Assembly (NCBI RefSeq): GCF_018500185.1
Contig: NZ_JAHBGI010000002.1
Span: forward strand, 1 to 64,000
Origin: Litoribacter ruber
GTDB lineage: Bacteria; Bacteroidota; Bacteroidia; Cytophagales; Cyclobacteriaceae
DNA length: 64,000 nt
Direction: 5' to 3'
Below the pieces are notes generated by a model that did no database searches, was not told where the DNA came from, and saw only the letters and a program-made list of their open reading frames with translations. The position numbers and the translations under genes are program-made. The number at the start of each line of letters is the position of its first letter. The stretch's first letter is position 1. Of this stretch, positions 19,901 through 28,940 are shown piece by piece.

Positions 19901-21333
19901 AGTTTTTAGGCTATGAGCCTCATGAAGTTACGTCGGCTAGCTTAAATAAGTTTTTACACCCTGAGGACACCGAAGTCTTTGTGGAGAAGATGAAGGAAAA
20001 TGATATTTTCTTCCAGGACAACCAATATTTGGAGTTTAGGCTTGTCCATAAAAAAGGGGAATACCGAATCTTTTCTGCCAATGGAAAAGTGATCAAAGAC
20101 CAGAACGGCAAATTTAAATATTACACCGGTATAGCCAGGGATATCTCAAAGCTCAAGGAAGCCCAGCGTGAACTTTACATTGCCAAGGAAAAAGCCGAAC
20201 AGGCATCCATGGTCAAGTCGCAGTTTCTAAGTATCATGAGCCACGAGATCCGTACGCCTATGAATGCCGTGATTGGGATGTCCCACCTTCTGATAGAGGA
20301 GGATCCTAGGCAGGACCAGCTGGAGAACTTGAGGACGCTGCAGTTTTCGGCAGAAAACCTGCTGGGTCTGATTAATGATATTTTGGATTACAGTAAAATC
20401 GAGTCCGGAAAAATCGAGCTGGAGCACGTGGATTTTGAGCCGAGAAACGTGCTTAACCGCATGATGCACAGCCATACCTTCCAGGCCAGGGAAAAATCCC
20501 TTGAAATCATCCCCAAAGTGGATAACAGGGTGCCTGAGATACTCAACGGTGACCCGGTTCGGTTGGGTCAGATTATCAACAACCTGATTTCAAACGCCAT
20601 CAAGTTTACAGAAAAAGGCCATGTGAAGATTTCCCTGAGTAACATAGGGGAAACCGATGACAAGGTTACGGTAAGGTTTATGTTTGAAGATACCGGTATT
20701 GGTATCGATGAGGATAAAAAGGATATCATCTTTGAGGCCTTTACCCAGGCCAGTACCGAAACTACGCGTAAGTTTGGTGGAACGGGGTTGGGCTTGGCCA
20801 TTGTCAAGAAACTGGTTGAGCTGTTTGATAGCCGCATAGTGGTGCAGTCCCAAAAAGGGAGGGGTACGCTTTTCATGTTTGACATTGAGTTTAACAAGTA
20901 CATCAAGAAATCTATCGTCCATAAGGACAGTCAGGATTCCAGTGTTAAGAATCTAACCCAGGCCAGGATATTGGTAGCCGAGGACAACTTGGTCAACCAG
21001 ATCATGATCCGCAAGTTTCTCACCAAATGGGAGGCCGGGCATGTGGAGTTTGCCAATGACGGGGTGGAGGCCTTGAAGCTTTTTGAGGCGGGAGACTTCA
21101 ACCTTATTTTGCTTGACCTGCAGATGCCCGAAATGGATGGATTTGAGGTTGCCAAGGTAGTCAGAAGCCATCCCAACGAGCAGAAAAGGACCATTCCGAT
21201 CATCGCCCTTACGGCCTCCAGCCTCATCGAAGTCAAGGACCAGTTGGATGAAGTGGGCATGGACGATTACATTCCCAAGCCGTTTAACCCGGATAATCTA
21301 TATGCCAGGATGATAAAATACCTGCAGAAGTAA
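16993..21333 (+). CDS. Hybrid sensor histidine kinase with multiple PAS and a GAF domain
   Basis: A 1446-residue soluble hybrid kinase with no signal peptide or membrane helix. Order: PAS-like segments (about 10-70 and 140-250), GAF (about 265-430), five further PAS modules (about 440-560, 570-680, 690-815, 825-935, 945-1060), HisKA with phospho-acceptor His1084 in SHEIRTPMNAVIG, HATPase_c (about 1180-1300, with DTGIGI and GGTGLGLAI), and a receiver domain with Asp1375 in LLDLQMPEMDG. It should autophosphorylate and pass phosphate to its own receiver. No separate response regulator lies next to it, so its output is elsewhere. The start is GTG; no ATG is nearby. Ligands of the PAS and GAF domains cannot be read from sequence. 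Confidence 0.9.
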   Translation: MYSVESSIFQSIDIAEYFDKINDPLFIFSESEVIYFNNSFKNHFESLPKSWEQFFKEPNLVEELQNFFNGGNLPSPQVAKDSLEQAEKKSFYIWEFVKMPSKEGQPLCMAKGRKKVTFTEILFDHLSQESEEVKRSEVSLIHNILRNSHDMIAILDKNGIFRYISPATVQILGYDLHEVIGKSFMYLVKNGFITIEKGNFEDLDDSEKEIEIDFWIKTKDGKNLFLESFGKNLLNDPEINGLLFSARDITAIKKSEKSLKKRYELEQLINRISARFVNSDVKNFDEVFNEALRLIGKFEKADRSYIFLVHQDLKVLENVYEWTADGVEPQIEYLKELPYSEEEIIIQGLLRRDITVIPDIEKLSDRYMYEKEIYRQQGIKSLMVIPIFSEHQLIGFFGLDAVKERREWHANDEYVLRQLGDVFAGSFINRSIKVKLERNENLLASTELLAKSGSWRFSNTKKRIYFSKGLNNIFELDENLEYAKINDFFKLVSPKVRMEITTNVKRSLKYRESSSGEFSITAKGGGLKHITYSIQVKENYTNSELEIFGYCRDITSKKNAEKNLLLQSQILAQVNDAIFVTDKNLRVIYMNQSADRGYSTDDFEENKTTLSQLISVILPNSKKLEELKIKVDENGSWVGEVEIETKQGRFEPHELAVNPFKDDEGKPIGYSFLAKNLTFQKNSEEIAKKSRLIIENSPAVLFTLDPNENFRINFITDNISQFGYNAEEVVRNQTSILDFIHPDDAKELLHYHKSNTTDTGVPSFSGEYRFRTADGAYRWVEDRTREIYDKNGKILLHEGLFQDVTERKKHRLEIERNEKRYRVLASNIPFTNVFLIDKNLKYIVAEGPNFKYWGMDSGTFEGKTIYEVHTTNLEKIEPVVEAALKKRRTVQETITLLSRVYELTAKPIIAGDEVEYILGIVRDITEEYRVKQDLQRSEEKYRNLVEESTEIIFSLGADLELTYISPNVKQFLGYEPHEVTSASLNKFLHPEDTEVFVEKMKENDIFFQDNQYLEFRLVHKKGEYRIFSANGKVIKDQNGKFKYYTGIARDISKLKEAQRELYIAKEKAEQASMVKSQFLSIMSHEIRTPMNAVIGMSHLLIEEDPRQDQLENLRTLQFSAENLLGLINDILDYSKIESGKIELEHVDFEPRNVLNRMMHSHTFQAREKSLEIIPKVDNRVPEILNGDPVRLGQIINNLISNAIKFTEKGHVKISLSNIGETDDKVTVRFMFEDTGIGIDEDKKDIIFEAFTQASTETTRKFGGTGLGLAIVKKLVELFDSRIVVQSQKGRGTLFMFDIEFNKYIKKSIVHKDSQDSSVKNLTQARILVAEDNLVNQIMIRKFLTKWEAGHVEFANDGVEALKLFEAGDFNLILLDLQMPEMDGFEVAKVVRSHPNEQKRTIPIIALTASSLIEVKDQLDEVGMDDYIPKPFNPDNLYARMIKYLQK

Positions 21334-21395
21334 AATTCAGGTATCATTTCTGTTATGTGAAGGAATAGCTTAATTTTGGGCCCAAATTCAAGTTG

Positions 21396-22703
21396 ATGCG
21401 GATATTCTTTACCATTCTCATAAATGTATTGCTGGTCAGCCTGGCTTCCGCCCAAGGTTCCAGACACCAGAGAAGCACACTGCACCTCATCCAGGGTAAT
21501 GCCGGTGCCAACCTAAGGGAGTTTAACCAGCTGCTGGAAGATAAGGGAATCAGCCCCCTTCGCAGGGGCTATTCCACTTTTGGCATAGGTTACCAAAACA
21601 GGTTCAACGATTTTGTGCTCGGCTTTGAGCTTTACCACAACAACGGTCCCCAGTCCACATTCCGTGACTATACCATTGATTACCGCACCTCTAGGGCCTA
21701 CTTGAATGTCGGTTATGCCTTTACGGAGGAAGGGCGCTTTCACCTGATTCATTATATGTCCATAGGTGTAGGCTACCTCAATTTTGAGATGCTGGAGGAA
21801 AACCGCCCCGAATCGATGGCCGGCTTTCTGGCGGATCCCGAGATGGGTTTTATTTTGCGCCAAAACAATATTCATAAAGGCAGCCAGAAATTTGGTGGGC
21901 TGCTTACTGAAATAGGTTTTCAGGTCGGCTATGATATAGACCTGCCGGTGATGGAAGAATCAATTGAGGTGATTGCCAAATTCGGGTATTCATTCAGCCC
22001 CTTTGAAAATGCCTGGAACAGGAAAGGAATAGCTTTTGACAATGCCCAAAGTGGTCCATTTCTGCGCTTGGGAGCGGGGATAAGCCTTCCAGACTATAAT
22101 TATTTCTACAGGGATGCCTCCCTGGGCGTACACTTGCTATATGGTTTGCACTTTACCCGGCCTAGCCAGTTGAATGAATCCTTGAGCACATATGGATATC
22201 AGCAGTTCCAAGGCAGGCCCAGCAATTGGGGCTTGAAGATCCTGGGGGAAAACCGCGGGACGCTATACGGTCTGGATATCTACAACCTCGCCTATGGCGG
22301 ACAGGCAAATGCCGAAAGGTCGCATACGCTGAACAGTGTGCGGGTTTACGGCAACTTCGGTCAAAAGCTTTATGACCACAAGAATGTGGAAATGGGCGTA
22401 TTGGGGGGCTTTGGATATGGCAACCTCCGCTACACCACTTTAAAGGATATGAAGCCAGACTTCCCATTGTTGTTTGAGGAGCCAAACCATGACGGGTATT
22501 TACGGACTTGGGGCTTTTTGGCCAAGCCGGAGCTTTACCTGGCCTATGCCATGCCGTTGAGCAAGCGTAAATCCTTTGACCTGATTTATAGTGCACATTT
22601 CGGCTATGAACTTCCTGTGGGAAGGTTTAGGCTGGCCGATATGGGGATGAACAAATACGTGGCAGGGCCCTATGTGCAGTTTGGGTTTGGGATCAGGCCG
22701 TAA
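21396..22703 (+). CDS. Outer-membrane beta-barrel candidate, unknown function
   Basis: A 435-residue protein with a signal peptide (MRIFFTILINVLLVSLASAQ) and alternating hydrophobic/polar beta-strand patterns rich in Tyr, Phe and Gly (GYSTFGIGYQNRF, AYLNVGYAFTEEGRF, VAGPYVQFGFGIRP). The final aromatic residue near the C-terminus fits an outer-membrane beta-barrel. I do not recognise a specific family. The ATG at 21396 is chosen over the adjacent TTG at 21393. It follows the kinase by 62 bp on the same strand and could be co-transcribed with it. Confidence 0.65.
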   Translation: MRIFFTILINVLLVSLASAQGSRHQRSTLHLIQGNAGANLREFNQLLEDKGISPLRRGYSTFGIGYQNRFNDFVLGFELYHNNGPQSTFRDYTIDYRTSRAYLNVGYAFTEEGRFHLIHYMSIGVGYLNFEMLEENRPESMAGFLADPEMGFILRQNNIHKGSQKFGGLLTEIGFQVGYDIDLPVMEESIEVIAKFGYSFSPFENAWNRKGIAFDNAQSGPFLRLGAGISLPDYNYFYRDASLGVHLLYGLHFTRPSQLNESLSTYGYQQFQGRPSNWGLKILGENRGTLYGLDIYNLAYGGQANAERSHTLNSVRVYGNFGQKLYDHKNVEMGVLGGFGYGNLRYTTLKDMKPDFPLLFEEPNHDGYLRTWGFLAKPELYLAYAMPLSKRKSFDLIYSAHFGYELPVGRFRLADMGMNKYVAGPYVQFGFGIRP

Positions 22704-22804
22704 TGTGCAAAGAGGGGAAGTGATTTGGTTTTAGCTCCCACCCCTAAAGGGACTTTTGATTTTTTAAGAATGATGCAAGTTTATGTATTTATAAATAAAT
22801 TTGC

Positions 22805-22812
22805 TTACTTTG
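22805..22812 (+). promoter_or_regulatory. Possible -7 element upstream of the SAM riboswitch
   Basis: TTACTTTG is close to the Bacteroidota -7 consensus TAnnTTTG and would place transcription start about where the riboswitch P1 stem begins (22821). It is one base off the consensus, so this is tentative. Confidence 0.35.
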
Positions 22813-22820
22813 TAATATTA

Positions 22821-22920
22821 GCTTATCAAGAAAGACCGAGGGAAGGGCCCGTTGACGTCTTAGCAACCTGTAGAAAGAAGGTGCTAACTCCCGTTCCGGA
22901 AACGCCGGAAAAAGATGAGC
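22821..22920 (+). promoter_or_regulatory. SAM-I (S-box) riboswitch controlling metH-metF
   Basis: The segment has the conserved S-box blocks in order: GCTTATCAAGAAAGACCGAG, GGGCCC, the TTAGCAACC core, GGTGCTAACTCC and AAAGATGAGC. The terminal stem P1 forms between GCTTATC (22821-22827) and GATGAGC (22914-22920) with seven pairs, one of them G-U. S-box RNAs bind S-adenosylmethionine and switch off methionine genes when it is abundant. The metH start follows by 70 bases, so control could be at termination or translation; no U-run terminator is obvious, which favours translational control. Confidence 0.9.
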
Positions 22921-22990
22921 CGTATGAAAATACTCGTTATTTTTATCCGTTCGTGTCTGTCTATGATAAGCTTTTTAAACTACGAACTAT

Positions 22991-24043
22991 ATGCCAAACC
23001 GAACAGACCTATTACTCCAAGCCCTCCGTCAAAAGATCCTGATTCTGGATGGGGCCATGGGGACCATGATTCAGCGCTACCAGCTTACAGAAGAGGGTTT
23101 TAGAACTCCAGAACTACAAGATCATCCCAAATCCCTAAAGGGAAACAATGACCTTTTGTCCTTGAGTCGTCCCGATGTGATTGCGGCCATCCATAGGGCA
23201 TATTTGGATGCTGGGGCGGATATTATCGAAACCAATACCTTTAGCAGCACCACCATTGCCCAAGCCGATTATGGACTTGAGCATTTGGCCTATGAGCTGA
23301 ATCTGAAGTCGGCCGAGATCGCCAAAAAGGAAGCATTGGCCTATTCTGAGCAAAATCCGGATAAGCCCAGGTTTGTGGCCGGAGCCATTGGTCCCACCAA
23401 CAGGACGGCATCCATTTCCCCTGATGTCAACGACCCGGGATTTAGGGCCATTACCTTTGACCAACTAGCCGAGGCATATGCCGAGCAGGTGAGGGGGCTG
23501 CTGGATGGAGGGGCAGATATTTTATTGGTGGAAACTATTTTTGATACCTTGAATGCCAAGGCCGCTCTATACGCTATTCAAGATGTGTTTGAAGAAAAAG
23601 GTATTCCCCTTTCCCCAGAGGAAGGAGGGATCCCTATTATGATCAGTGGCACCATTACCGATGCCTCTGGCAGAACCCTTTCCGGCCAGACTACTGAGGC
23701 TTTTCTGATCTCACTTTCACATGTCCCCTTGTTAAGTATAGGCCTTAACTGTGCTTTGGGGGCCAAGGAGCTGAGACCTTATTTAAAAGTACTTTCTGAA
23801 AAGGCCCCATTCTACGTGTCTGCCTACCCCAATGCCGGTTTGCCTAACGAGTTTGGGCAATACGACCAGGGTCCAGAAGAAATGGCCAAGCAGGCGGAGG
23901 TTTTTCTCAAGGAAGGGTACATCAATATCCTTGGAGGGTGCTGTGGCACTACTCCGGATCATATTGCTGCATTGGCACAAGTCTCAGCTAGCTATTCACC
24001 CAGAAAAGCAACATTGCAAACCGAATCAAACCTACCTATATGA
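22991..24043 (+). CDS. metH: Methionine synthase, homocysteine-binding module (split MetH part 1)
   Basis: A 350-residue homocysteine S-methyltransferase domain equal to the N-terminal module of B12-dependent methionine synthase. [11 protein letters not shown] marks the start of the barrel. The three zinc-binding cysteines that activate homocysteine are present: Cys254 (LNCALG) and Cys317-Cys318 (GGCCGTT). It lies directly behind the SAM riboswitch and its stop overlaps the next start in ATGA (24040-24043), so the two MetH halves are translationally coupled and made in equal amounts. Two-piece MetH is common in Bacteroidota, so this is not a broken gene. Confidence 0.92.
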   Translation: MPNRTDLLLQALRQKILILDGAMGTMIQRYQLTEEGFRTPELQDHPKSLKGNNDLLSLSRPDVIAAIHRAYLDAGADIIETNTFSSTTIAQADYGLEHLAYELNLKSAEIAKKEALAYSEQNPDKPRFVAGAIGPTNRTASISPDVNDPGFRAITFDQLAEAYAEQVRGLLDGGADILLVETIFDTLNAKAALYAIQDVFEEKGIPLSPEEGGIPIMISGTITDASGRTLSGQTTEAFLISLSHVPLLSIGLNCALGAKELRPYLKVLSEKAPFYVSAYPNAGLPNEFGQYDQGPEEMAKQAEVFLKEGYINILGGCCGTTPDHIAALAQVSASYSPRKATLQTESNLPI

Positions 24044-26721
24044 ATAAGACATTTCCATTGAAACTTTCAGGGTTGGAGCCTTTGCTCATCACTCCTGAAA
24101 TCAATTTTGTCAATATCGGAGAAAGGACCAACGTGACCGGCTCCAAGAAATTTGCCCGTTTGATTTTAAATGGGGATTATGAGGAGGCTTTGGAAGTGGC
24201 TCTTGAACAGGTGAGAGGCGGTGCCCAGGTGTTGGATGTATGCATGGATGAAGGCATGCTGGATGGAGAAGCGGCCATGGTGAAATACCTGAACCTTATT
24301 GCCTCAGAACCTGAAATATCCAGAATCCCCATCATGATAGACAGCTCCAAGTGGAATATCATCCTGGCGGGACTCAAATGCATACAGGGGAAGGGGATTG
24401 TGAATTCCATAAGCCTGAAAAACGGGGAGGAGGAGTTTCTCCACCAAGCCAAAACCATCAAGAAATTTGGAGCGGCTGTCGTGGTGATGGCTTTTGATGA
24501 GGACGGACAAGCCGATACCTATGAGAGAAGGGTGGAGATCTGTAAGAGGAGTTATGACCTGTTGACCCAAAAGGCCAGGTTTAACCCTGCCGATATCATT
24601 TTTGACCCCAATATTTTTCCGGTGGCCACCGGGATGGAGGAGCATCGCAGAAATGCGCTTGATTTCTTTGAGGCCACCAAATGGATCAAATCCAACCTGC
24701 CAGGGGCAAGGGTAAGTGGAGGAGTAAGTAATGTCTCCTTTTCTTTCCGGGGTAACAACCCCGTAAGGGAAGCTATGCATGCCTCTTTTCTATATCACGC
24801 CATCAAACACGGGATGGACATGGGGATTGTGAACCCCACCATGCTGGAAGTCTATGATGACATTGACAAGGAGCTACTGGAAAGGGTGGAGGATGTATTT
24901 TTCGACCGGAGGGAAGATGCTACTGAGAGGCTGCTTGAATTTGCCGAAACGGTGAGGTCCAAGGATAAAAAAGAGGTGGCTTCTGAAGAATGGCGTCAGG
25001 AAAGTGTGGAGAAAAGGATAGAGCATGCTTTGGTGAAGGGCGTTATCGATCATATCATTGATGATACCGAAGAGGCCAGGTTAAAATATCAAAGTCCATT
25101 AAAGGTGATTGAAGGCCCATTGATGGACGGAATGAACGTGGTGGGAGACCTTTTTGGTGAAGGGAAGATGTTTTTGCCCCAAGTGGTGAAGTCAGCCCGA
25201 GTGATGAAAAAAGCAGTGGCCTACCTTGAGCCCTTCATGCCCAAAGCGGGAGATGAGGGCTATGAAGCCAGCCAGGGCAAGATCAAAAAAGTGCTTTTAG
25301 CCACTGTAAAAGGGGATGTCCACGATATTGGAAAAAACATTGTCGGGGTAGTTTTAGCCTGCAACAGCTACCAGATCGTGGATTTGGGCGTGATGGTGGA
25401 TGCACAGAAGATCATCGATGAAGCCGTAAAACAGGATGTGGATGTGATAGGTCTAAGTGGTCTGATTACCCCTTCTTTGGATGCCATGGTTAATGTGGCC
25501 AGTGAGATGGAACGTCAGGGGCTAAAACTACCTCTCCTGATAGGCGGCGCCACCACCAGTAAAATCCATACTGCGGTGAAAATTGACCCCGTTTATTCCG
25601 GTTCTGTGGTCCATGTACAGGATGCCTCGAAGTCCGTTCCCATTGTGGGTGAGTCGATCCAGGAGAGCGGCAGGGAAGTGTTTAAAGAAAAGGTAAAAAC
25701 TGAATATGCCTCCCTCCGTGTGGCCCATGAGGCTAAGCAAGAAGCCAAGCAGTTGGTTAGCTTTGGGCAGGCGGTGGAAAATGCCGCAGACCTATCCGCT
25801 ACTAAACCGGTGGTGCCAAAAAGCTTGGGAAGAAAAACGATTGGGTTTGATATAGCGGTTTTGCGCCATTATATTGATTGGACTCCATTCTTTAGCACCT
25901 GGATGCTAAGCGGGCGGTATCCGAAGATTTTGGAAGACAAGGTGGTTGGGAATGAAGCCAAAAAGCTTTTCGCAGAGGCCAACGCCTTGCTGGATAGGAT
26001 TGTAGAGGAGAAGTGGTTTGAGGCAAGAGGAGTGTATGGGATATTTCCCGTTCAAAGGATTGGTGAGGATGTAGAAGTAGAGGCCGATGGAAACCCAACC
26101 TTTCATTTTCTGCGTCAGCAGGGGAAAAAGGGAAAAGGGGTTCCAAACCGTTCCCTGGTGGATTTTCTTTCACCTAAAGAAAAAGATTATCTTGGGGCTT
26201 TTGCCGTGGCAGCTGGTATTGGCATGGAAGCCAAGCTTGCCGAATATGAAAAGGCAGGTGATGACTATAATGCCATCATGCTCAAAGCCCTAGCCGACAG
26301 ACTGGCTGAGGCCGCAGCGGAATACCTTCATCAAAAAGTAAGAAAAGAAGAATGGGGGTATGCGGAAGGGGAGACTTTGGAAAATGAAGACTTGATCCGT
26401 GAGAAATACCAGGGGATCAGGCCGGCTCCGGGCTATCCAGCCTGTCCCGAACACTCGGAAAAAGCAACCTTGTTTGACCTGCTAAACGCTGGAGAGATAG
26501 GGGTGAGGCTTACGGAGAGCTTTGCCATGTTGCCTACTTCTGCAGTGAGCGGCTTTTACTTTGCCCATCCGGAGAGCAAGTATTTCGGTTTGGGGAAAAT
26601 CGGCAAAGACCAGGTAGCCGATTATGCCAATAGAAAGGGGATCAGCCTGGAACTTGCTGAGCGCTATCTTTCGCCCAATCTTGCCTATACACCAGAAATC
26701 AAACCTATAGAACAGCTATAA
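24040..26721 (+). CDS. metH: Methionine synthase, folate, cobalamin and activation modules (split MetH part 2)
   Basis: An 893-residue protein holding the rest of B12-dependent methionine synthase. It begins with the pterin-binding barrel ([16 protein letters not shown], about residues 20-290), then the B12 cap helices (about 310-400), the cobalamin Rossmann domain with the axial-ligand motif GDVHDIG (His428), and the C-terminal SAM-dependent reactivation domain ([12 protein letters not shown] near residue 805). It transfers methyl from 5-methyltetrahydrofolate to cobalamin and on to homocysteine held by the partner protein. It overlaps part 1 by four bases and its stop abuts the metF start without any spacer. 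Confidence 0.93.
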   Translation: MNKTFPLKLSGLEPLLITPEINFVNIGERTNVTGSKKFARLILNGDYEEALEVALEQVRGGAQVLDVCMDEGMLDGEAAMVKYLNLIASEPEISRIPIMIDSSKWNIILAGLKCIQGKGIVNSISLKNGEEEFLHQAKTIKKFGAAVVVMAFDEDGQADTYERRVEICKRSYDLLTQKARFNPADIIFDPNIFPVATGMEEHRRNALDFFEATKWIKSNLPGARVSGGVSNVSFSFRGNNPVREAMHASFLYHAIKHGMDMGIVNPTMLEVYDDIDKELLERVEDVFFDRREDATERLLEFAETVRSKDKKEVASEEWRQESVEKRIEHALVKGVIDHIIDDTEEARLKYQSPLKVIEGPLMDGMNVVGDLFGEGKMFLPQVVKSARVMKKAVAYLEPFMPKAGDEGYEASQGKIKKVLLATVKGDVHDIGKNIVGVVLACNSYQIVDLGVMVDAQKIIDEAVKQDVDVIGLSGLITPSLDAMVNVASEMERQGLKLPLLIGGATTSKIHTAVKIDPVYSGSVVHVQDASKSVPIVGESIQESGREVFKEKVKTEYASLRVAHEAKQEAKQLVSFGQAVENAADLSATKPVVPKSLGRKTIGFDIAVLRHYIDWTPFFSTWMLSGRYPKILEDKVVGNEAKKLFAEANALLDRIVEEKWFEARGVYGIFPVQRIGEDVEVEADGNPTFHFLRQQGKKGKGVPNRSLVDFLSPKEKDYLGAFAVAAGIGMEAKLAEYEKAGDDYNAIMLKALADRLAEAAAEYLHQKVRKEEWGYAEGETLENEDLIREKYQGIRPAPGYPACPEHSEKATLFDLLNAGEIGVRLTESFAMLPTSAVSGFYFAHPESKYFGLGKIGKDQVADYANRKGISLELAERYLSPNLAYTPEIKPIEQL

Positions 26722-27675
26722 ATGAAAATTACAGAATATATAGAGCAGGCGGATAAATGTCTGTTCTCTTTTGAAATCCTACCTCCCTTGAAGGGGCAGA
26801 GTATCCAGCATTTAATGGAGGGAATCTCCCCCCTCATGGAATTTAATCCCCCATTCGTGGATGTGACCTACCATAGGGAGGAATTTATTTATAAAAAGCA
26901 CCCCAATGGACTTTTAGAGAAGGTCAGCACCAAGAAAAGACCTGGCACAGTAGGGATATGCGCCGCCATCATGCATAGGTTTCATGTGGAGGCCGTTCCC
27001 CATCTGCTTTGTGGAGGATTCACGAGAGAGGAAACTGAAAATGCGCTTATTGACCTGAATTTTATAGGTGTCCAAAATGTGTTGGCCCTAAGGGGGGATG
27101 CCCCAAAAACCGAGTCCAAATTCACGCCTGAGGATAACGGCCATCATTATTCCAAGGATCTGGTCAAGCAGATTGTGGACATGAACCATGGAAAGTATCT
27201 GCATGAGGAGACGGAAGTAGGCTTCCATACTAACTTTTGTGTGGGTGTGGCCGGATATCCCGAAAAACATTTCGAGGCCCCAAACATGAAGTTTGACCTC
27301 AAGCATCTCAAAGCCAAAGTGGATGCTGGTGCGGAATATATTGTGACGCAGATGTTTTTTGACAATAAGAAATTCTTTGATTTTGTGGACAAGGTTAGGG
27401 AGTTGGGTATCACCGTTCCCATCATTCCGGGTCTGAAACCCATTACCACGCTTAGTCAGTTGACCAACCTGCCCCGTACTTTCTTTTTGGATCTGCCGGA
27501 TGACTTGCTCGACGAACTTGAAAAATGCAAGTCCAACCAGGATGTAAAAGAGTTGGGAATAGAATGGTCAATCCACCAAAGCAAGGAACTTATCGAGAGG
27601 GGTACCCCTTGTCTCCATTACTACACCATGAGTAAGGCGGATGCAACTTACCGAATAGCAAAGGCCCTATTCTGA
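26722..27675 (+). CDS. metF: Methylenetetrahydrofolate reductase
   Basis: A 317-residue MetF of normal length for the family: a FAD-binding TIM barrel. FSFEILPP at the N-terminus holds the catalytic Glu region, and NVLALRGDAP, AEYIVTQMFFDN and PIIPGLKPI are family motifs. It reduces methylenetetrahydrofolate to the 5-methyl form used by the MetH pair encoded immediately upstream, so the operon makes the methyl donor and uses it. The ATG follows the metH stop directly (TAA-ATG), which implies translational coupling and shared control by the SAM riboswitch. Confidence 0.93.
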   Translation: MKITEYIEQADKCLFSFEILPPLKGQSIQHLMEGISPLMEFNPPFVDVTYHREEFIYKKHPNGLLEKVSTKKRPGTVGICAAIMHRFHVEAVPHLLCGGFTREETENALIDLNFIGVQNVLALRGDAPKTESKFTPEDNGHHYSKDLVKQIVDMNHGKYLHEETEVGFHTNFCVGVAGYPEKHFEAPNMKFDLKHLKAKVDAGAEYIVTQMFFDNKKFFDFVDKVRELGITVPIIPGLKPITTLSQLTNLPRTFFLDLPDDLLDELEKCKSNQDVKELGIEWSIHQSKELIERGTPCLHYYTMSKADATYRIAKALF

Positions 27676-27716
27676 GGAAATTTGCCTAATTTTAGGCTGA
27701 ACCTGAATATGACCCC

Positions 27717-28562
27717 ATGAAAATAATCGAATGTCCGCGGGATGCCATGCAAGGCATGAGCGGATTTATTGATACGGCCATGAAGGCCGCTTACATCAAC
27801 CAGCTGCTGGAAGTTGGCTTTGATACCATTGACTTTGGTAGCTTTGTAAGCCCTAAGGCCATCCCACAGATGCGGGATACGGCGGAAGTGCTTGAGCTTT
27901 TGGATTTGTTTAAAAGCAAGTCCAAGCTTTTGGCCATCATAGCCAATGTACGGGGTGCAGAGGATGCACTTCATTTTGATGAAATTGACTATTTGGGATT
28001 TCCGCTTTCGATTTCCGAAAGCTTCCAGCAGCGCAATACCAATAAATCCATCCAGGATGCCTTGGAAACTGTGGAGAATATCCAGAATCTCTGTGAAACC
28101 AAGGGTAGAACATTGGTCACTTATATAAGTATGGGTTTTGGGAATCCATATGGGGAGGATTTTTCCCCGGAGCTTGTGGCGGAGTTTGTGGAAAAGCTAG
28201 ATGAAATAGGCGTCCAGATCATTTCATTTGCTGACACAATCGGTGTTGCCCAGCCGGAATTGATCAAGAGTATATTTGAGACCAATATCCAGGCATTTCC
28301 CCATATCGAGTTTGGGGCACACTTCCATAGCACCCCGGATACTATCCAGGAAAAAGTGGAGGCAGGTCTCCAAGGAGGCTGCCGCAGATTTGATGGAGCC
28401 TTGAGAGGGTATGGTGGCTGCCCTATGGCCAAGGATGATTTGGTAGGTAATGTGGCTACCGAGAAGTTGATTGAGGTATTAGAGGCCAACGGCCATGAGC
28501 TTGGCCTAAACAAAATGGAGCTTGGAGAGGCGATGAAGCTTGCCCAGGTGATATTTCCCTAG
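27717..28562 (+). CDS. Hydroxymethylglutaryl-CoA lyase family protein
   Basis: A 281-residue TIM-barrel protein of the HMGL-like family. ECPRDAMQG near the N-terminus corresponds to the PRDG(L)Q catalytic motif, AHFHSTPDT carries the metal-binding HxH pair, and GGCPMAKDDLVGN contains the cysteine loop typical of HMG-CoA lyase. The enzyme class splits HMG-CoA into acetyl-CoA and acetoacetate in leucine breakdown. It follows metF by 41 bp and may be read with it, although the pathway link is not obvious. A related aldolase activity is possible. Confidence 0.8.
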   Translation: MKIIECPRDAMQGMSGFIDTAMKAAYINQLLEVGFDTIDFGSFVSPKAIPQMRDTAEVLELLDLFKSKSKLLAIIANVRGAEDALHFDEIDYLGFPLSISESFQQRNTNKSIQDALETVENIQNLCETKGRTLVTYISMGFGNPYGEDFSPELVAEFVEKLDEIGVQIISFADTIGVAQPELIKSIFETNIQAFPHIEFGAHFHSTPDTIQEKVEAGLQGGCRRFDGALRGYGGCPMAKDDLVGNVATEKLIEVLEANGHELGLNKMELGEAMKLAQVIFP

Positions 28563-28569
28563 GTTAGAA

Positions 28570-28790
28570 CTTATTATATAGTACTTAGTACGTAGTACCT
28601 AGTACAGAAAAAGGTACCAAGTACAACGTACCAGGTACCAGGTATTCGCGGCGGCGGATTAAGGTTGCCCACTGCGTGGGTATTTGCGGGTTTGAAGGCG
28701 CAGCCTTCATTTTCCTTATCCCGAGGCGCAGGCTCGGGAAAACTTTCGGCTTTATACTTGGTACGTGGTACCTGGTACTTGGTACCATAA
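28570..28790. repeat. GTAC-flanked intergenic element with three mini-palindromes
   Basis: Both ends are runs of GTAC-containing steps in inverted orientation: left arm about 28572-28645 (GGTACCAAGTACAACGTACC), right arm about 28757-28786 (TACTTGGTACGTGGTACC). Between them lie three small hairpins: CCCACTGCGTGGG, GAAGGCGCAGCCTTC and CCCGAGGCGCAGGCTCGGG. The whole could fold as one large cruciform. The rest of the 28563-28940 gap is AT-rich leader of the next gene. Confidence 0.75.
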
Positions 28791-28940
28791 TTCCCTCTAC
28801 AGTTGCATTTGAAACCATCAAAAAACATTTTTCAACAATAATTTTTGCATTTCAAATAATATTTCTTGCTTTCTAAATATTTAGGATTTAATTTGCGCCT
28901 AATATTTTAATCCTATTATTGGTTATTTTAAAGAAGTATT

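Noticed and set aside
22725-23042. A 105-codon plus-strand frame before metH
   Set aside because: It runs straight through the SAM riboswitch and into metH in another frame; the RNA element explains the conservation.
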